From Eretmocerus hayati (Eukaryota; Arthropoda; Insecta; Hymenoptera; Aphelinidae), in assembly GCA_029851415.1 (NCBI GenBank), contig CM056742.1:112780246-112844245 (forward strand): a stretch of 64,000 nucleotides of DNA. The letters are read 5' to 3'. The stretch's first letter is position 1; every line of letters starts with the position of its first letter. The translations under genes and the position numbers were made by a program. Below are positions 9,302-20,679 of the stretch, piece after piece. Below the pieces are notes generated by a model. It made no database searches and was not told where the DNA came from. It saw only the letters and a list, made by a program, of their open reading frames with translations.

Positions 9302-11998
9302 ATGCCTAAAATAGCTGAAAAAAGTAGTGTTAAAATTCAGGCGTGGATCAAGCCGTACAATACGGAGTTTGAAGTTTTTCGACTGATGGCAGGGTAGTCT
9401 TCTGCAATGCTTGCAGCAAAGGAGTGGGCTGCGAGAGAAAATCGCAAATCGATGCTCACGCTTCATCAGGTTTGTATTTTATTGTTCGACAGAAAACTCA
9501 GTACGGCTAAAATTGCAACTCGTGATTTCAGCCAGTCATGTTGGAGCGGTAGCTCTCAAGAAGAAGTATAAGAAGGAAAAACAAATGTTGGTTACTGCTG
9601 CTGTTTCGGCACCTGCGCAGAAGAATGTTTTTTTCATGGATTTATGTCATGCTTTGGTAGCTGCTAATATCCCGTTGAATAAGTTGAATTCAGACCCATT
9701 CCACCGATTTCTTTGGAAATACATACAGCAGCAGATACCGAACGAGAGCACTCTCCGTAAAATCTATATCCCTCTTATTTTTGAAGAAACTCTGAGCAAA
9801 ATCAGGAACATCGTCGGCACGAGCAACGTCTACATATGTGTAGATGGAGCAACTGATGCGAGAGGCATTTATGTGGCTAATTTGTTGATTGGAGCTCTGA
9901 GTGCACATGCTCCTTCTGAAACGTTTCTGATCGCTTGCCAGCAACTAGAACGGACAAACCACGAGACTATAGGTCGGTTCATCAACAAAAGTTTGAGAAG
10001 ATTCTATGGAGAAAAACCATTTGAAGAACGCGTAATTTTGCTTGTCATGGATGCTGCACCATACATGGTAAAAGCAGCACGGGTCTCTAGAACTAGGTCT
10101 AAATCCATGGTGCAGACCACCCGAGGGATTGATGTGCGATATCATTTCTGGCCCCTGTAGGATCATTTTCCAGCTAGTATAGAAATCGCCACTTGGGCCG
10201 TTTTTTGATAAAGTCCAAAAAACGTGTTTTTTCGCAACCTTTCGACCTCTTACGCTCTATAGCTCGAACGGGACGCGTTTTTTTGAAAAATGTGTAAAGA
10301 CCTTTTTTGTAGATCTGAAAAAATTAACAAAGAATATGTCCTTATCCAATTCCGTGAGACTCACCTGTTGGAGAAATGAGAGCTTCTTCCTCGAAAAATT
10401 ATATTCCTCCCGCTCGCTCGGTCCACAGCTCGAACGGGACGCACTTTTTCGAAAAATGTGTAGAGACCTTTTTTGTAGATCTTGAAAAATTGAGCAAGAG
10501 TATGTCCTTGTGTCATCCCAAAAGACTCATTTGTTGGACATATGAGAGGTTTTTCTACCAGAGATCGTATTCCCCTCGTAATTTTCCTCTGTTTTATAGA
10601 CATAACTATAAAATAATGTGTTTTATCGACAATTCATAGCTCAAAGAAAGTTATCCTATAGAAATATCGATGGAACACATTATTTTATGATTATGTCCAT
10701 AGAACACAGGAAAATTACGAGGGGAATACGATCTCTGGTGGAAAAACCTCTCATATGTCCAACAAATGAGTCTTTTGGGATGACACAAGGACATACTCTT
10801 GCTCAATTTTTCAAGATCTACAAAAAAGGTCTCTACACATTTCTCGAAAAAATGCGTCCCGTTCGAGCTGTGGACCGAGAGAGCGGGAGGAATATAATTT
10901 TTCGAGGAAGAAGCTCTAATTTCCCCAACAGGCGAGTCTCACGGGATTGGATAAGGACATATTTTTTGTTAATTTTTTCAGATCTACAAAAAAGGTCTTT
11001 ACACATTTTTCAAAAAAACGCGTCCCGTTCGAGCTATAGAGCGTAAGAGGTCGAAAGGTTGCGAAAAAACACGTTTTTTGGACTTTATCAAAAAACGGCC
11101 CAAGTGGCGATTTCTATACTAGCTGGAAAATGATCCTACAGGGGCCAAAAATGATATCGCACATTAATCCCTTGGGTGGTCTGGCCCAGGGATTTAGACC
11201 CAGTTCTAGATACCCGTGGCAGGTATTGGCCTGAAGTTGTTTTACAGTAACTTACAGCACATAACGTGCTTGGTTCACGGTTTACATAGACTAGCTGAAG
11301 AAGTCTAAAATCTGTGCCTTGATGTCAACCAGTTGGTAAACAGCGGGAAGAAAATGTTCCTAAAAGCGCCTTCACGTGTAGAGATTTACAGGAATATAAT
11401 GAATAACCTCTGCCTCCAGAACCAGTAGTTACCAGATTGGGCACATGGCTGTCGGCTGCATTATTTTATGCAGAAAACTTTGAATCGTTTAAGGAAGTTG
11501 TCGATACTTTGGGAGCAGATGCATCATCTGTAGAAAAGGCGAAGAAATTGGTAAAGAGTCCCAATGTTGTCAGCCAATCGACATTTCTACAGGGGCATGT
11601 ATCTTCCCTCCCACAAAGTATTGAAGATATGATGAAAACTAAACAGCCCTTGCGCGATCAACTCGAAATTTGGAATAGAGTGAGGGGGTACATAAATGCT
11701 ATCCCTGGTAGCAAGGGAGTTGCTTTGAAGAAAAAAATTCAAAAGTCTCGCGGACAAGAACCCACGTCTTCTCTTTTTTCAAGATGTTTCAACAGTACAA
11801 GCTGGTGAGCAAATTGAAAATCAGGAGGTAATTGACATGGAGCCAGAAATGATCAACAGCTATATGTTCACTCCGCTCACTTCTGTTGAGGTGGAACGAT
11901 CTTTTTCAATCTACAAAAATATATTGAACGATAGACTATACAGATTCACCGATGATAATATGGAAAGATATATAATTATTGCATTCAATGATATTTAA
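9302..11998 (+). pseudogene. hAT transposase (BED finger, DUF659-like core, C-terminal dimerisation region), disrupted
   Basis: First exon 9302-9469: MPKIAEKSSVKIQAWI, then after a frame shift a BED-type finger (VVFCNACSKGVGCERKSQ). A small intron (9470-9531, GTTTGT...TTTCAG) separates the finger's Cys and His parts. Second exon: SHVGAVALKKKYKK and the catalytic-core segments YICVDGATDARGIYVANLL and VILLVMDAAPYMVKA. The frame is then cut by an insertion (10078-11218) and resumes in phase with [21 protein letters not shown] stop at about 11307 and another shift follow, then VVTRLGTWLSAALFYAENFE and the hAT dimerisation motif LTSVEVERSFSIYKNILNDR near 11877, ending 11998. Such enzymes cut and paste the element. 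With stops, shifts and a nested insertion, this copy is dead. Confidence 0.85.
10078..11218. mobile_element. 1.14-kb palindromic DNA element inside the hAT transposase, 4-bp TSD GCAG
   Basis: Arms of about 550 bp read from CACGGGTCTCTAGAACTAGG inward to a centre near 10645; the right end is TCTAGATACCCGTG. GCAG lies on both sides (10074-10077 and 11219-11222), and excising the element plus one GCAG restores the transposase frame. CAC tips with a 4-bp duplication resemble Chapaev-type elements of the CMC group, an uncertain link. It encodes no transposase; frames within it are arm reflections of each other. Confidence 0.85.
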
Positions 11999-12206
11999 AG
12001 ATGACATTCTAACGGTTTTCCCACGGTTCGTTACTGCACGTTCTTATGTTTTGGCTACACGTTTCGTGACATTTTTTGAAGTTCCTATTGCACGAAAATC
12101 CTAACTCTAGATATAACCATTGATTGTCATCTTATCAATCTGAATGATATCTGAACTGTAGCACATTGAGATGATGAGGATAAGAGATTGGTCGTATGTT
12201 ATCAAT

Positions 12207-12972
12207 CCCCCCCCCCTCATTAACTTTTTTTCAAAAGTAAAACTGGGCGAGTATGAGGTTCAGAAAAGAACCATTCATCTCCAGGACATCAAAACTTCAA
12301 ATTTTATACGACATGGTTTGAACTCTTGGAAGGAATGAGATCTAAAAAAACCACGTCGAGTATTTTTTGAGCCGATTTATCACGATCAACATATCATCAC
12401 TGATAGAGACTAGAGCCACTTTCCTCCAATCAAATCTTTCTTTCAATTCATCCTAATGGTGGTGGTTTGACAATTTCTTACTAGCTAATTGTCGCTGAAA
12501 TGACCCGAAGTTTAGGTGGGTAGAAGAGGTACAGGGGAATATCGAAATAGAGGAAATATAACTGAGTATATGATATGAGATTTTAGTGAATCATCATGAA
12601 CACCAAATTCAACTCAGTCATATTTTCTCTATTTCGATATTCCCCTGTACCTCTTCTACTCACCTAAACTTCGGGTCATTTCAGCGACAATTAGCTAGTA
12701 AGCAATTGTCCAACCACCACCATTAGGATGAATTGAAAGAAAGATTTGATTGGAGGAAAGTGGCTCTAGTCTCTATCAGTGATGATATGTTGATCGTGAC
12801 AAATCGGCTCAAAAAATACTCGACATGGTTTTTTTAGATCTCATTCCTTCCAAGAGTTTAAACCATGTCGTATAAAATTTGAAGTTTTGATGTCCTGGAG
12901 ATGAATGGTTCTATTATGAACCTCATACTCGCCTAGTTTTACTTTTGAAAAAAAGTTAATGAGGGGGGGGGG
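12207..12972. mobile_element. palindromic element with C10 and G10 tips
   Basis: Arms of about 350 bp begin with ten C then TCATTAACTTTTTTTCAAAA and end with the complement and ten G (12963-12972). The unpaired centre is about 12558-12612. It directly abuts the preceding palindrome. Only an AT dinucleotide could be a target duplication. Confidence 0.8.
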
Positions 12973-13449
12973 ATCTCACTCCTTGGTTATAAAAATCCAA
13001 GGGTAACCACAAATTTTCCAAGCACTTGTCCCCAACGCACTTGAGAATTTCTTACACACGTCATTTTTTCCATAAAAATACGCTACTATCAGTGTATATT
13101 TTGTTCAGTTCAATCTGGAGAGCCATGCAGCTACAGGCAAGAGCAATATTGCGGAGCCGCGACGAACACACAGAACTCAACAAAGCAGACGAATCTCTCC
13201 TCCCTGTCCTTCTCGCATGGCGCTTTGATCTTCACGTCACCTCTAGTCGTGGCTAGTTTCGAGTATCCACATCTGATGCAATAATTATAGAATCGAGAAA
13301 TTCAGATAATTCTAAAATTCATTTATCCGCGATAACAAACCTGCTGGTCGGTGTCCGCGTTGCCCGGTACGCAGCAGACAGCCTCATTGCAGACTGCTGT
13401 CAACCGGACAGGGAGATCTTGCGCACGCGCTCCTATCTCTCTCTCCTCT

Positions 13450-13451
<2 letters not shown>

Positions 13452-13491
<40 letters not shown>

Positions 13492-14051
13492 GTGGTTAGA
13501 GGGCAAAATCTGCCTCAGGATCCCTCGGATCCGTCCCCAGACACCGGACTGGTTCAGCTTACGCGGACTACGCATAGCCCACGCAGGCCATACCAGGCGG
13601 GACACGGGTTTGGGTGGGGCCCAGGCCGTGTAATATCCCTCTCCCCTCGATGTCCGATACCTAGGGCATCGGGCAATCAAGAAGGAGATCCACCTGCATC
13701 TACCATCTCATCCCGGAACCGCGTGAGCATTACTTCAGGATGAGCGGAATGTCTCGCGCTTGATTGCGAGCGTTCCTCTTCTCCATCTTCTCTCTTCGGC
13801 CACTTGTCGGCATCTTCTGTCTTCATTCTTCATTGTTCCCTCTCTTTCTTCTTTCTTCTCTCTTCTTTCTTCTTTCTTCCCTCTTCAGTGCATCAGATTC
13901 CTCCTGGAATCATTTGGGCCTCTTCTGTTTCAATCGGCAGAGTCACTGTGATTCGCCTGCTTCGAGGCGCCTTACTTCCCTCTCTTCCTCCTCTTTGCGG
14001 GTCATCACCAGCTTGATGTATCCGGTGAGTCTATCCCATGTCTCCTGGTTG
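13452..14051 (-). pseudogene. R1-clade LINE, 3' end, copy 3
   Basis: On the minus strand: the last ~37 codons of ORF2 (TWDRLTGYIKLVMTRKEEEE, then REVRRLEAGESQ and stop, near 13943-14050), a 3' untranslated part, and a tail of about 37 A (T run at 13452-13488). The C-terminal peptide is nearly identical to that of copy 2. The two 3' regions share CCGGAACCGCGT and AGCATTACTTCAGG but are otherwise diverged, suggesting two subfamilies. The copy starts and ends at TC-rich tracts (13429-13451 and 14052-14092). Confidence 0.8.
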
Positions 14052-14092
14052 CTCTCTCTCCCTCTCTCTGCATCTCTCTCTCTTCCTCGACC
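14052..14092. repeat. TC-rich tract at the 5' end of LINE copy 3
   Basis: Imperfect CT/CCCT repeat running from the truncation point of the LINE. Confidence 0.8.
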
Positions 14093-14381
14093 ATATCTTA
14101 CATATCCAATAACACATGTGTAGTAGAGACGTTTCGATTTTTCTCGAGTCGAAGCACGGGGCTGAAGAAATCGAACTGAGATGTAAAACGAAGGCATGAA
14201 TTTTGCGGTGCTGAATAAAACGTGTCTAGTGCCCGGATTGAGAAAATAATTGTACAGAACTCTCAATCGCTTCAGAAAGGCTTTGCTAAACCATTGCAGA
14301 GCTCTATGAGCAACGTTAAGAGGTTAATAATCCAGGAAGAAAAAAAGGGTGAGGTTAAAAAACCCCAATTCAAAGTATAGA

Positions 14382-14452
14382 TAGGCACAGCGCCTCGCTC
14401 GATTTTTCGTCTGCTCATACTCGCCAGCGAGGCGCTACCGCGCCTCTTGATT
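14382..14452. other. hairpin-forming sequence
   Basis: AGCGCCTCGCT and AGCGAGGCGCT form a perfect 11-bp stem around about 27 nt. Role unknown. Confidence 0.5.
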
Positions 14453-15330
14453 ATTTATTACAGAACCTCCGAAAATACTCATGAGTAGTCACCGTGAAAC
14501 TCTGATTATGTGAAGGACGACTGGATTATCCCATCATCAATCTCATCTATCGCTGGTAACCCTTGCACTAACGAACCAAAGTTATTTGCTATCGATTCAA
14601 AGCCCAAATCGCGATCGAAATAGTTTTATTGTTTCCTTTGTCGAGAATTCAGACTTATTGCAGCAGACCGATGGTACCCCAATTGACTCCGGGACCGCAA
14701 GTTTATGACTTTTACGGTCTGCGGTCAGGTAGTCTCACACCTCGACGATTTGAAGGGCCCCGGCCATAAAGGACAATTAAGGCTTCAAGACAAGCGCAGA
14801 CTGTATCTTTCTGAACTTTTGTGACCTCGCCTCTCGTTTGTTCTTCTGGAATCTGATATTGCGTTATCATTTCCGATATCCAGAATTTTTTCATGATTTT
14901 TCTGTTTTTAAATCAAGTCTCTCTCTACCGTAGATCTCGAGTTACCAGAAACTGGATCATCTCCAAAAGTTATTAACTTTCTCGGATGATCCTTGTTGGA
15001 GGTTATTGATAAGGCGAATATCTATTACCTAAATTTTTTGCAATGTGCTGAAAATTTTTCTAGGCAGAGCTACAGCATCCGAAAGTCGAGCTACTTTTGG
15101 AATGGGCCTTATACCTGCGTTTTCTGACATTCTGATAACAGCCATGGCCGCAGTTATCATCCGATCGACTTCGAAAAAATTTTTATCATGGCCGCAACTG
15201 AATGTGCTTTGATATTATCCCAGTCGAAAGAATCACCGAATTTTTTTGAAGCCAGGATAGCAAAAATTCTGGAGGTGTCAATCTTTTTCAATACGATAAA
15301 ATCGGTATTCCAGGACTAATTTTCATTTCT
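14451..15330. repeat. right arm of the ~7.3-kb long inverted repeat
   Basis: Reverse complement of 7990-8834, from ATTATTTATTACAGAACC to the SINE junction at about 15316. Together the arms bound about 5.6 kb holding four other elements. Confidence 0.85.
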
Positions 15331-15525
15331 CTACTGTTCACCTAGGATTTGAGGCCATTTTTGATGAGAAGTTATCGATCGTGTTTTGATCGTCGAGTTG
15401 TTGATCAAAGAAGAAATGCATTTGTCTGACATCGTAAAAAAATTCCTGGATCCAGGATCGAACTGGAAACCTATTCTACTTGCCGGGAAGATGCTTTGCC
15501 GTTGAATTATTCAGAGCCCGGGAGA
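15316..15525 (-). mobile_element. tRNA-derived SINE, copy 1
   Basis: On the minus strand: a tRNA-like head (15444-15522) with a B-box-like CCAGTTCGATCCTGG and the phrase GCAAAGCATCTTCCCGGCAA, followed by a body containing ACAAATGCATTTCTTC and AACTCGACGATCAAA, ending GAGAAATGAAAATTAGTCC. RNA polymerase III would transcribe an intact copy; mobility would depend on LINE enzymes. Confidence 0.65.
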
Positions 15526-15683
15526 TCTCTGTCCCCAGGTATTTTTTTGCGCGATGTCAGTCAAATGCATTTTTTCTCTCAGAAACATCTCGACGACCAA
15601 ACCCCGATCGATGATTTCTCATTAAAAATAACCTCAAATCCGAGGCCAACAGTAGAAAAATGAAAATTAGTCGTCTGTGAGGT
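15526..15683 (+). mobile_element. tRNA-derived SINE, copy 2 (head lost), facing copy 1
   Basis: Body of the same SINE on the plus strand: TCAAATGCATTTTTTCTC, ACATCTCGACGACCAAACCC and GAAAAATGAAAATTAGTC. It is fused head-to-head with copy 1 through the tRNA-like part. Confidence 0.6.
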
Positions 15684-15689
15684 AACAAA

Positions 15690-17140
15690 GCAAAATGTTT
15701 CTGCAGCTATAGAATTATGTTCGTAGAATGATGAGCAACGATCGAGGTAATGATCACTTGATGACATTGAGAAGAGGTTTAATTATAAAGTTTGAAGTCG
15801 GCAATTCGTTGAACTGGTGCTGCTAATTGTTTGTGAAGTAACGAAGCGCGTATTATTCAAATCCGGACCTTTTACATCGCTCATAAAAGGCGTAAAAACC
15901 AATGGACAACGAGCAGAGGTTGACGCCGCAGGCAGCCGCAAATGACAGTATGAGAGGGAGGAGATAATCAAACTTTCGACTCCTCTCATCCCAACTGAGC
16001 AGATACACACTTCAATAAATTATTGCAGCTACCCGTTTTGAAACATTTTTACAAGCAATTACGAGGAAAGAACTTTCCACCAACAATCGAGAGTGCATCT
16101 TTGCAGCCACCCGAGGTGTGTAGCTTCCTAAACACAAGACGCATGAAGTACATAAGCACCCTAACTTCAAAAGCGCCAGTTCAGTACAGTTCAAGTTCAG
16201 TCAGAAGTCAGTTGCTCAGTAGTTCGATCAATCAAGGGCCGAGTCTCTCAATATATTCCTTACAACCAGAAACACCCTCTTTTCAACGAATCCGCAATTC
16301 GATTCGTAAAGTTCAGCCAAAGGTATTAAGGCTAATTCATCAAGTGCAACTATCAGTATCAGTAAAGTCTCCAGCTCGCGTCGACCTCGAATAAAGTGCC
16401 CGAATCGCGGAATCAGATAGTAAAGAAGAGGGAACGACACGAGAAACAGCAGAAGACCCATCCTCCGCCTGTACAGGCCTAGCCCACAACGTGCATATTC
16501 AAGCGCAACCGACTACTCATAAGCCAAACGAAAGGTCCACCACGCCAGGTAAAGATTCATATACCTAGCTTAGCAGGCGCTAATAGTTTCCGTTCCGCCG
16601 AGTCTCTTCCTCTCACCTCCTCTCATTCGCACGCCTCTTGGTTTCGAGACAGATCCTCGCCGCCTCAACACAACCACATATTACACGAACAGGCCCATTC
16701 GAAATAATAAAGCCCCGGTACTTAAAATTCTGAGCCCTAGTGTCATAAATTTGTGCTCCCGTGAGCCAGACCTTCAACAGATCTCATAGCCGAACGAATC
16801 TACCCACATATCACCAGTCCGCATTCATTCCTGTACGGGAATATTCGCAATCGATCCACACCTCTGCGCCTTAGCTTCCACTGCAACGGGTCTCTGTCCC
16901 CGGGAAATTGAGACAGAGTGGTAGCAGCTCTGCTTGGGAAAGTCAATCCCATAAAACATACGACTAACTTACATTTCCAGGGTTTTCCGCCCCGGGCGTA
17001 ACATCGTCCAAAGCCGATTTATGGATTTGATATCATTAATTTATATGAAGGGGACGATTCGGACTCGAAAAGTGTAATTTGGGTTCCGCGCCTCGGCTGA
17101 TTTAATGGCGCTAATGTATATGAGTGACATCGAAATAAAG
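15690..17140. other. unassigned, relatively pyrimidine-rich sequence
   Basis: A plus-strand frame at 16023-16394 is Ser/Gln-rich without motifs. The stretch at 16590-16680 is C/T-rich, and CTCTGTCCCCGGG occurs both here (16892) and near 15527. It could hold an untranslated exon or LTR remnant; I cannot show either. Confidence 0.3.
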
Positions 17141-17143
17141 ATC

Positions 17144-17360
17144 TGCCGGGCCCTGGATAGGTCGACGGTAGAGTATCTTCCCGGTAGAAAGGAGGTTCCC
17201 AGTTCGATCCTGGACCAGGCATTTCCTTCACGATGTTATTCAAATGCATTTTTTCTTTGACTAACATCTCGACGATCAAACCCCAATCGACGATTTCTTA
17301 TTAAAAATGGCCTCGAATTTGAGGACATCGATAGAGAAATGAAAATTAGTTTTGCAATGC
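17144..17360 (+). mobile_element. tRNA-derived SINE, copy 3
   Basis: tRNA-like head at 17144-17221 with GGTCGACGGTAGAGTATC (A-box-like) and GGTTCCCAGTTCGATCC (B-box), then the body ATTCAAATGCATTTTTTC ... ATCTCGACGATCAAACCCC ... GAGAAATGAAAATTAGT. It is the most complete copy and defines the head-to-body order. Confidence 0.7.
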
Positions 17361-18218
17361 CGATCTGCGAATTTAATATATTTGATTCTGGTCTACATTC
17401 AGAATTGAATGGAAATATTAGTATGTATGTGAGATCACCGTCTTGAATTACAAGGGTAACATATTAAGCACGATCATAGCATCATTATTAAATTGAGGTG
17501 ATCTGCTGGAATCCGCAGAATCAAGAAAAATTCTAGCACTTAGGAGTTGAAGAAAGCTGCTTCCCAGTCGTCTTCAGCACCATCTTGCGGTCGAATTGGT
17601 TTATTGGATCGGCTAACATTTTGGAAGGATGTCAGATACCAAGAGACTGACCTGGTAGTCCCTAGGTAAAGTCGCTCGCTGAATCCGGCACCCGTTTAGC
17701 CCCATCACGTTACGATCTTGAGACTTCGAGACATAGTTATTGGGACAAAGCCCCTTTCCTTACCGTGACTTGAACCAGCTTTATCGCACCTCTATTTAGA
17801 GAAATTACCGAACCGATCTTCACCACATTTTGCAGACATGTTCGGGGCATACACAAGGGTGCATATCTTCAGAATTATGCTAATTCATTGACTCGAAGTT
17901 GATTTATCAAGATTATGTGCAAGGATACGTTGTAGCCATAGCTTCATGCTTTACTTGGCGTCTCCTCCGCAGTAGGGCTATTACGCTTATCCTAAACTCC
18001 CCACACTACACACGCCACGCATGCCCGCTCTCCCCGCAAACTCACACAGCAGAAGACAGGACAAGACAGGAGTCGGACTGTCGCGGTCGTCCACGTTTTG
18101 TTTTAATGAGTCGATGCAACAACCGTCTTATTTTGATACATTCGGTTGGATTATGTCATTTGGCTATCAACGAGAGGCCATAGATAACAAAACCGGTTGT
18201 TATTCATGCCGATAAACA

Positions 18219-18294
18219 ACACAAATGGAGCTCAAATCACAAGCTCCTTATGGGGGCTTAATGTTTATGAGCAACATTGAGCTTCATTTGTGAT
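18219..18294. other. 76-bp hairpin-tipped sequence
   Basis: ACAAATGGAGCTCAA and TTGAGCTTCATTTGT pair over 15-16 bp with one mismatch, as in a tiny MITE. Confidence 0.45.
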
Positions 18295-18368
18295 AGCGAG
18301 AATTAGCGCAAGTGGCAGCGAGTTGGCCTTGCACGCGGTAGTCTCGGGATCGTATCCCGGGCTGGAGA
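18294..18368 (+). pseudogene. tRNA-like sequence (Ala-type)
   Basis: TTAGCGCAAGTGGCAG resembles an A box; the putative anticodon loop CTTGCAC would give TGC (Ala); CTCGGGATCGTATCCCGGG forms a T-arm with a non-consensus B box. A run of seven T follows. The acceptor stem does not close, so it is a relic or a SINE head. Confidence 0.4.
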
Positions 18369-18759
18369 TTTTTTTGCCTTTTTTCCCAATTCGGTTTTTT
18401 TTTTGCTTCACGCAAACTTGGACTTTTCTCTCGATATTGAATATTCATTCAATTCTATTTTTATTCGAATATATATCAAATTCAAATTTTGCCATTCAAC
18501 TTTTGAGCTTTTTGACGCCGAGAATACTCGTAATGGTCATTCAGATGATGTTATTCCGACGGAATGAGTATTTCGATTTTGTAAAAGTATTTACGATTGG
18601 TGAAATCACCTTATGGAACAAAGTACGGATAATCAATTTTAGAGTACATAGATTATACAGAGATTACAGAGATTTTTCACAGTGTAAGTTTGATCAAAAG
18701 AGGAATGTTCATAGAAAATGGGGAATGAACCGTGGAGCCTTCCTTTTTCCGATAAGACT

Positions 18760-19015
18760 TTATTTGATGTTATATGAGAGTTTCCAAGGAACTTTCGACT
18801 TTCGTGTTACTGCAGTGTTTCAGGAGTGTTCTGAAATATTGGGAGTGCGCAGGAGTGGCATTCTATAGTATTTGGCATCATTCAATTTGGACTTCATTCT
18901 TTTTTGTTGGAACGCATCCTGATTTGTCAGCAGCAGACCGCAAAAGATGACTTTTGGGTAGTTTACACACGAACTGACGCGATTCCTGAAATTCACAATG
19001 CTGTCTATCTTTCAA
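18760..19015. repeat. diverged dispersed repeat, partner at 63310-63565
   Basis: Both places carry TTTCGTGTTACTGCAGT or TTTTGTGTTACTGTAGT, CATCATTCAAT or CATCACTCAAT, and CAGCAGACCGCA or AATAGCAGACCATA in the same order and spacing. Neither copy has a convincing intact frame. Confidence 0.5.
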
Positions 19016-19914
19016 ATACTCTGCTGGAATGATAAATCTATCTGCTGATCTCATATTTTGAGGATATGTTTGATTCAGAGGTGTGCGCTGATTTGGCTAT
19101 GATATTAGCTCTGTCTTATCGATGTAACCGAGTTTTGTGGGAGAATGTTCCCTGGCTATTGTTCACGAAAATGATGAAATACCTTGTCCGGAACGATGAA
19201 TATAGCAATGAGTCTTTGAAGTTGAAAAGGAGACAAATCGAATCTTGTTCGGTTTGTGAGAGTGCGTTGATCCAGACGAATTTCATAAAGCTTCAAAGCT
19301 CATGAAGTTATCGCGCCACTGGCTCTGGAAATGGTCATCTTTTGATGGCATACTCAGGAGACGCAAATCACTGGATTGGAATGTTGCGCTCTTTCCTCTC
19401 CATCACAAAAAAGATGAGTTCGCACTGTTCTAAGTTACAATTGTCGATCGGTATTTCTGTGAGAACCTATGTGGAAATATTTGAATCCCGATGGTAAGCT
19501 AAATAAGCGTCTCAACATGATGGTATCGCAAATTTCTTGATTTCTACATAGTATACGGCTGAAATATGAACAATATAACGGCCCAGTATAATCTAGGAAT
19601 GAAAATGAGGTTCATAGCTCGTGACTCGATTTTGGAAATTTCGTCGAATTTCGGAAAAATCAATGATAAGAATAGTCTTCAAGTCGAGTCAGGTGGAATA
19701 TGATCCCTATCAATTTCCTGGACAATGTTTTGAATCGAACCTATTCGATTGAAGTTGATTCACAAATGTTACAAGGATGAAATCCCGTACTTATCGTTCT
19801 CAACCAGACACCTGGGCTTGGAAGAGAGTGGCACCACACCCTCCACATGTTTTCAAGGTCTCATAATCACATAAAACCCATTTCAAATGTGTGCGATGGG
19901 AAATTTTTCTTCTT

Positions 19915-20236
19915 ATCATATTATCACATGACTTGGCTAACGCAAGCTAACTTTAATCGACGGATCTGTTGATTGAAATTAGCGGAACAAAACGAGAAAC
20001 AAACGAGATGCGATGAAAAACGAGATGAGAAACGAAAGAAAACTCTTTGTTTCTCAACTCATTTTCCATGTATTTGAAATTCCATCAAACTCCTTCAAGT
20101 TGCGACACTTCAATTGCGAGGTGCCTTGAAGGTACATAGACCGACCTGGAGTAATCCAATATCGATCTATGTCACTTAATCAACAGATGCGTTGATTAAA
20201 ATCAGCTTGCATTAGCCGAGTCATGTTATAATATGA
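19915..20236. mobile_element. palindromic MITE, ~320 bp
   Basis: Terminal repeats ATCATATTATCACATGACTT and, inverted, AAGTCATGTTATAATATGAT-like ends continue into GGCTAACGCAAGCT / AGCTTGCATTAGCC. Inside, copies of TAATCAACAGATCYGTTGATT oppose each other. Confidence 0.65.
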
Positions 20237-20679
20237 TTTGAAATTCCCGCGAGCGATAAAGTCTCGATCGTTCATATCGATCGGGACAAGAATTCATTCT
20301 AATTTTTTCTCTATTTCGGAGGGTCAATAGTTAAAAGTTCCATGGAAACTCTCATATATGAATTCTTTGTCAATGATGTTTTTATTGCATAGTTACGATA
20401 CTTTTGAATCCCTTGGAGTGAAATATATGAATCAATCATTCTGCGATAGAGTCAGTTTTTTTTGTCTGATTGTTGTAGAGATCTGAGAGGAACGACTCAT
20501 CTTATATCTGCGCGGATTGCGTTATTGAGATTCAAAGTGCACTTTTGATCGAGAATGACTCACTGAGCAAGAAAATATGTTCATCAATTTTCGTGCTCGA
20601 GTAGTTCAATTTAATTACAGGCACGATTGTTCCCAGTCAAGTCATTTCGAGCCCGCTAAAATGTTAAGGTTAACAGTAC

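Larger units (their letters stand above)
9062..12117 (+). mobile_element. hAT-superfamily DNA transposon, with TIRs and 8-bp TSD
   Basis: Terminal inverted repeats TAGAGTTAGGATTTCCGTG (from 9070) and its counterpart CACGAAAATCCTAACTCTA (to 12109). The exact 8-bp duplication GATATAAC lies at 9062-9069 and 12110-12117, the target-site size of hAT transposons. Subterminal copies of the TGCACGTT type (ACTGCACGTTTTCATGTTAT and ACTGCACGTTCTTATGTTTT) are candidate transposase sites. The element carries a broken transposase gene and a nested palindromic insertion. Confidence 0.9.
8833..12206. mobile_element. ~330-bp palindromic element, split by the hAT insertion
   Basis: The left arm (8833-8982) begins ATTGATAACATACGACCGAT. 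The right arm is 8990-9069 continued at 12118-12206, ending GGTCGTATGTTATCAAT. Removing 9070-12117 restores the continuous palindrome. Centre near 8985. Confidence 0.8.

Noticed and set aside
10376..11046. 87- and 142-codon frames inside the hAT element
   Set aside because: Mirror images of each other across the palindrome arms; no motif and no codon pattern of a gene.
18290..18868. 192-codon plus-strand frame
   Set aside because: Phe/Ile-rich without motifs, starts within a tRNA-like sequence and ends in a decayed dispersed repeat; likely chance.
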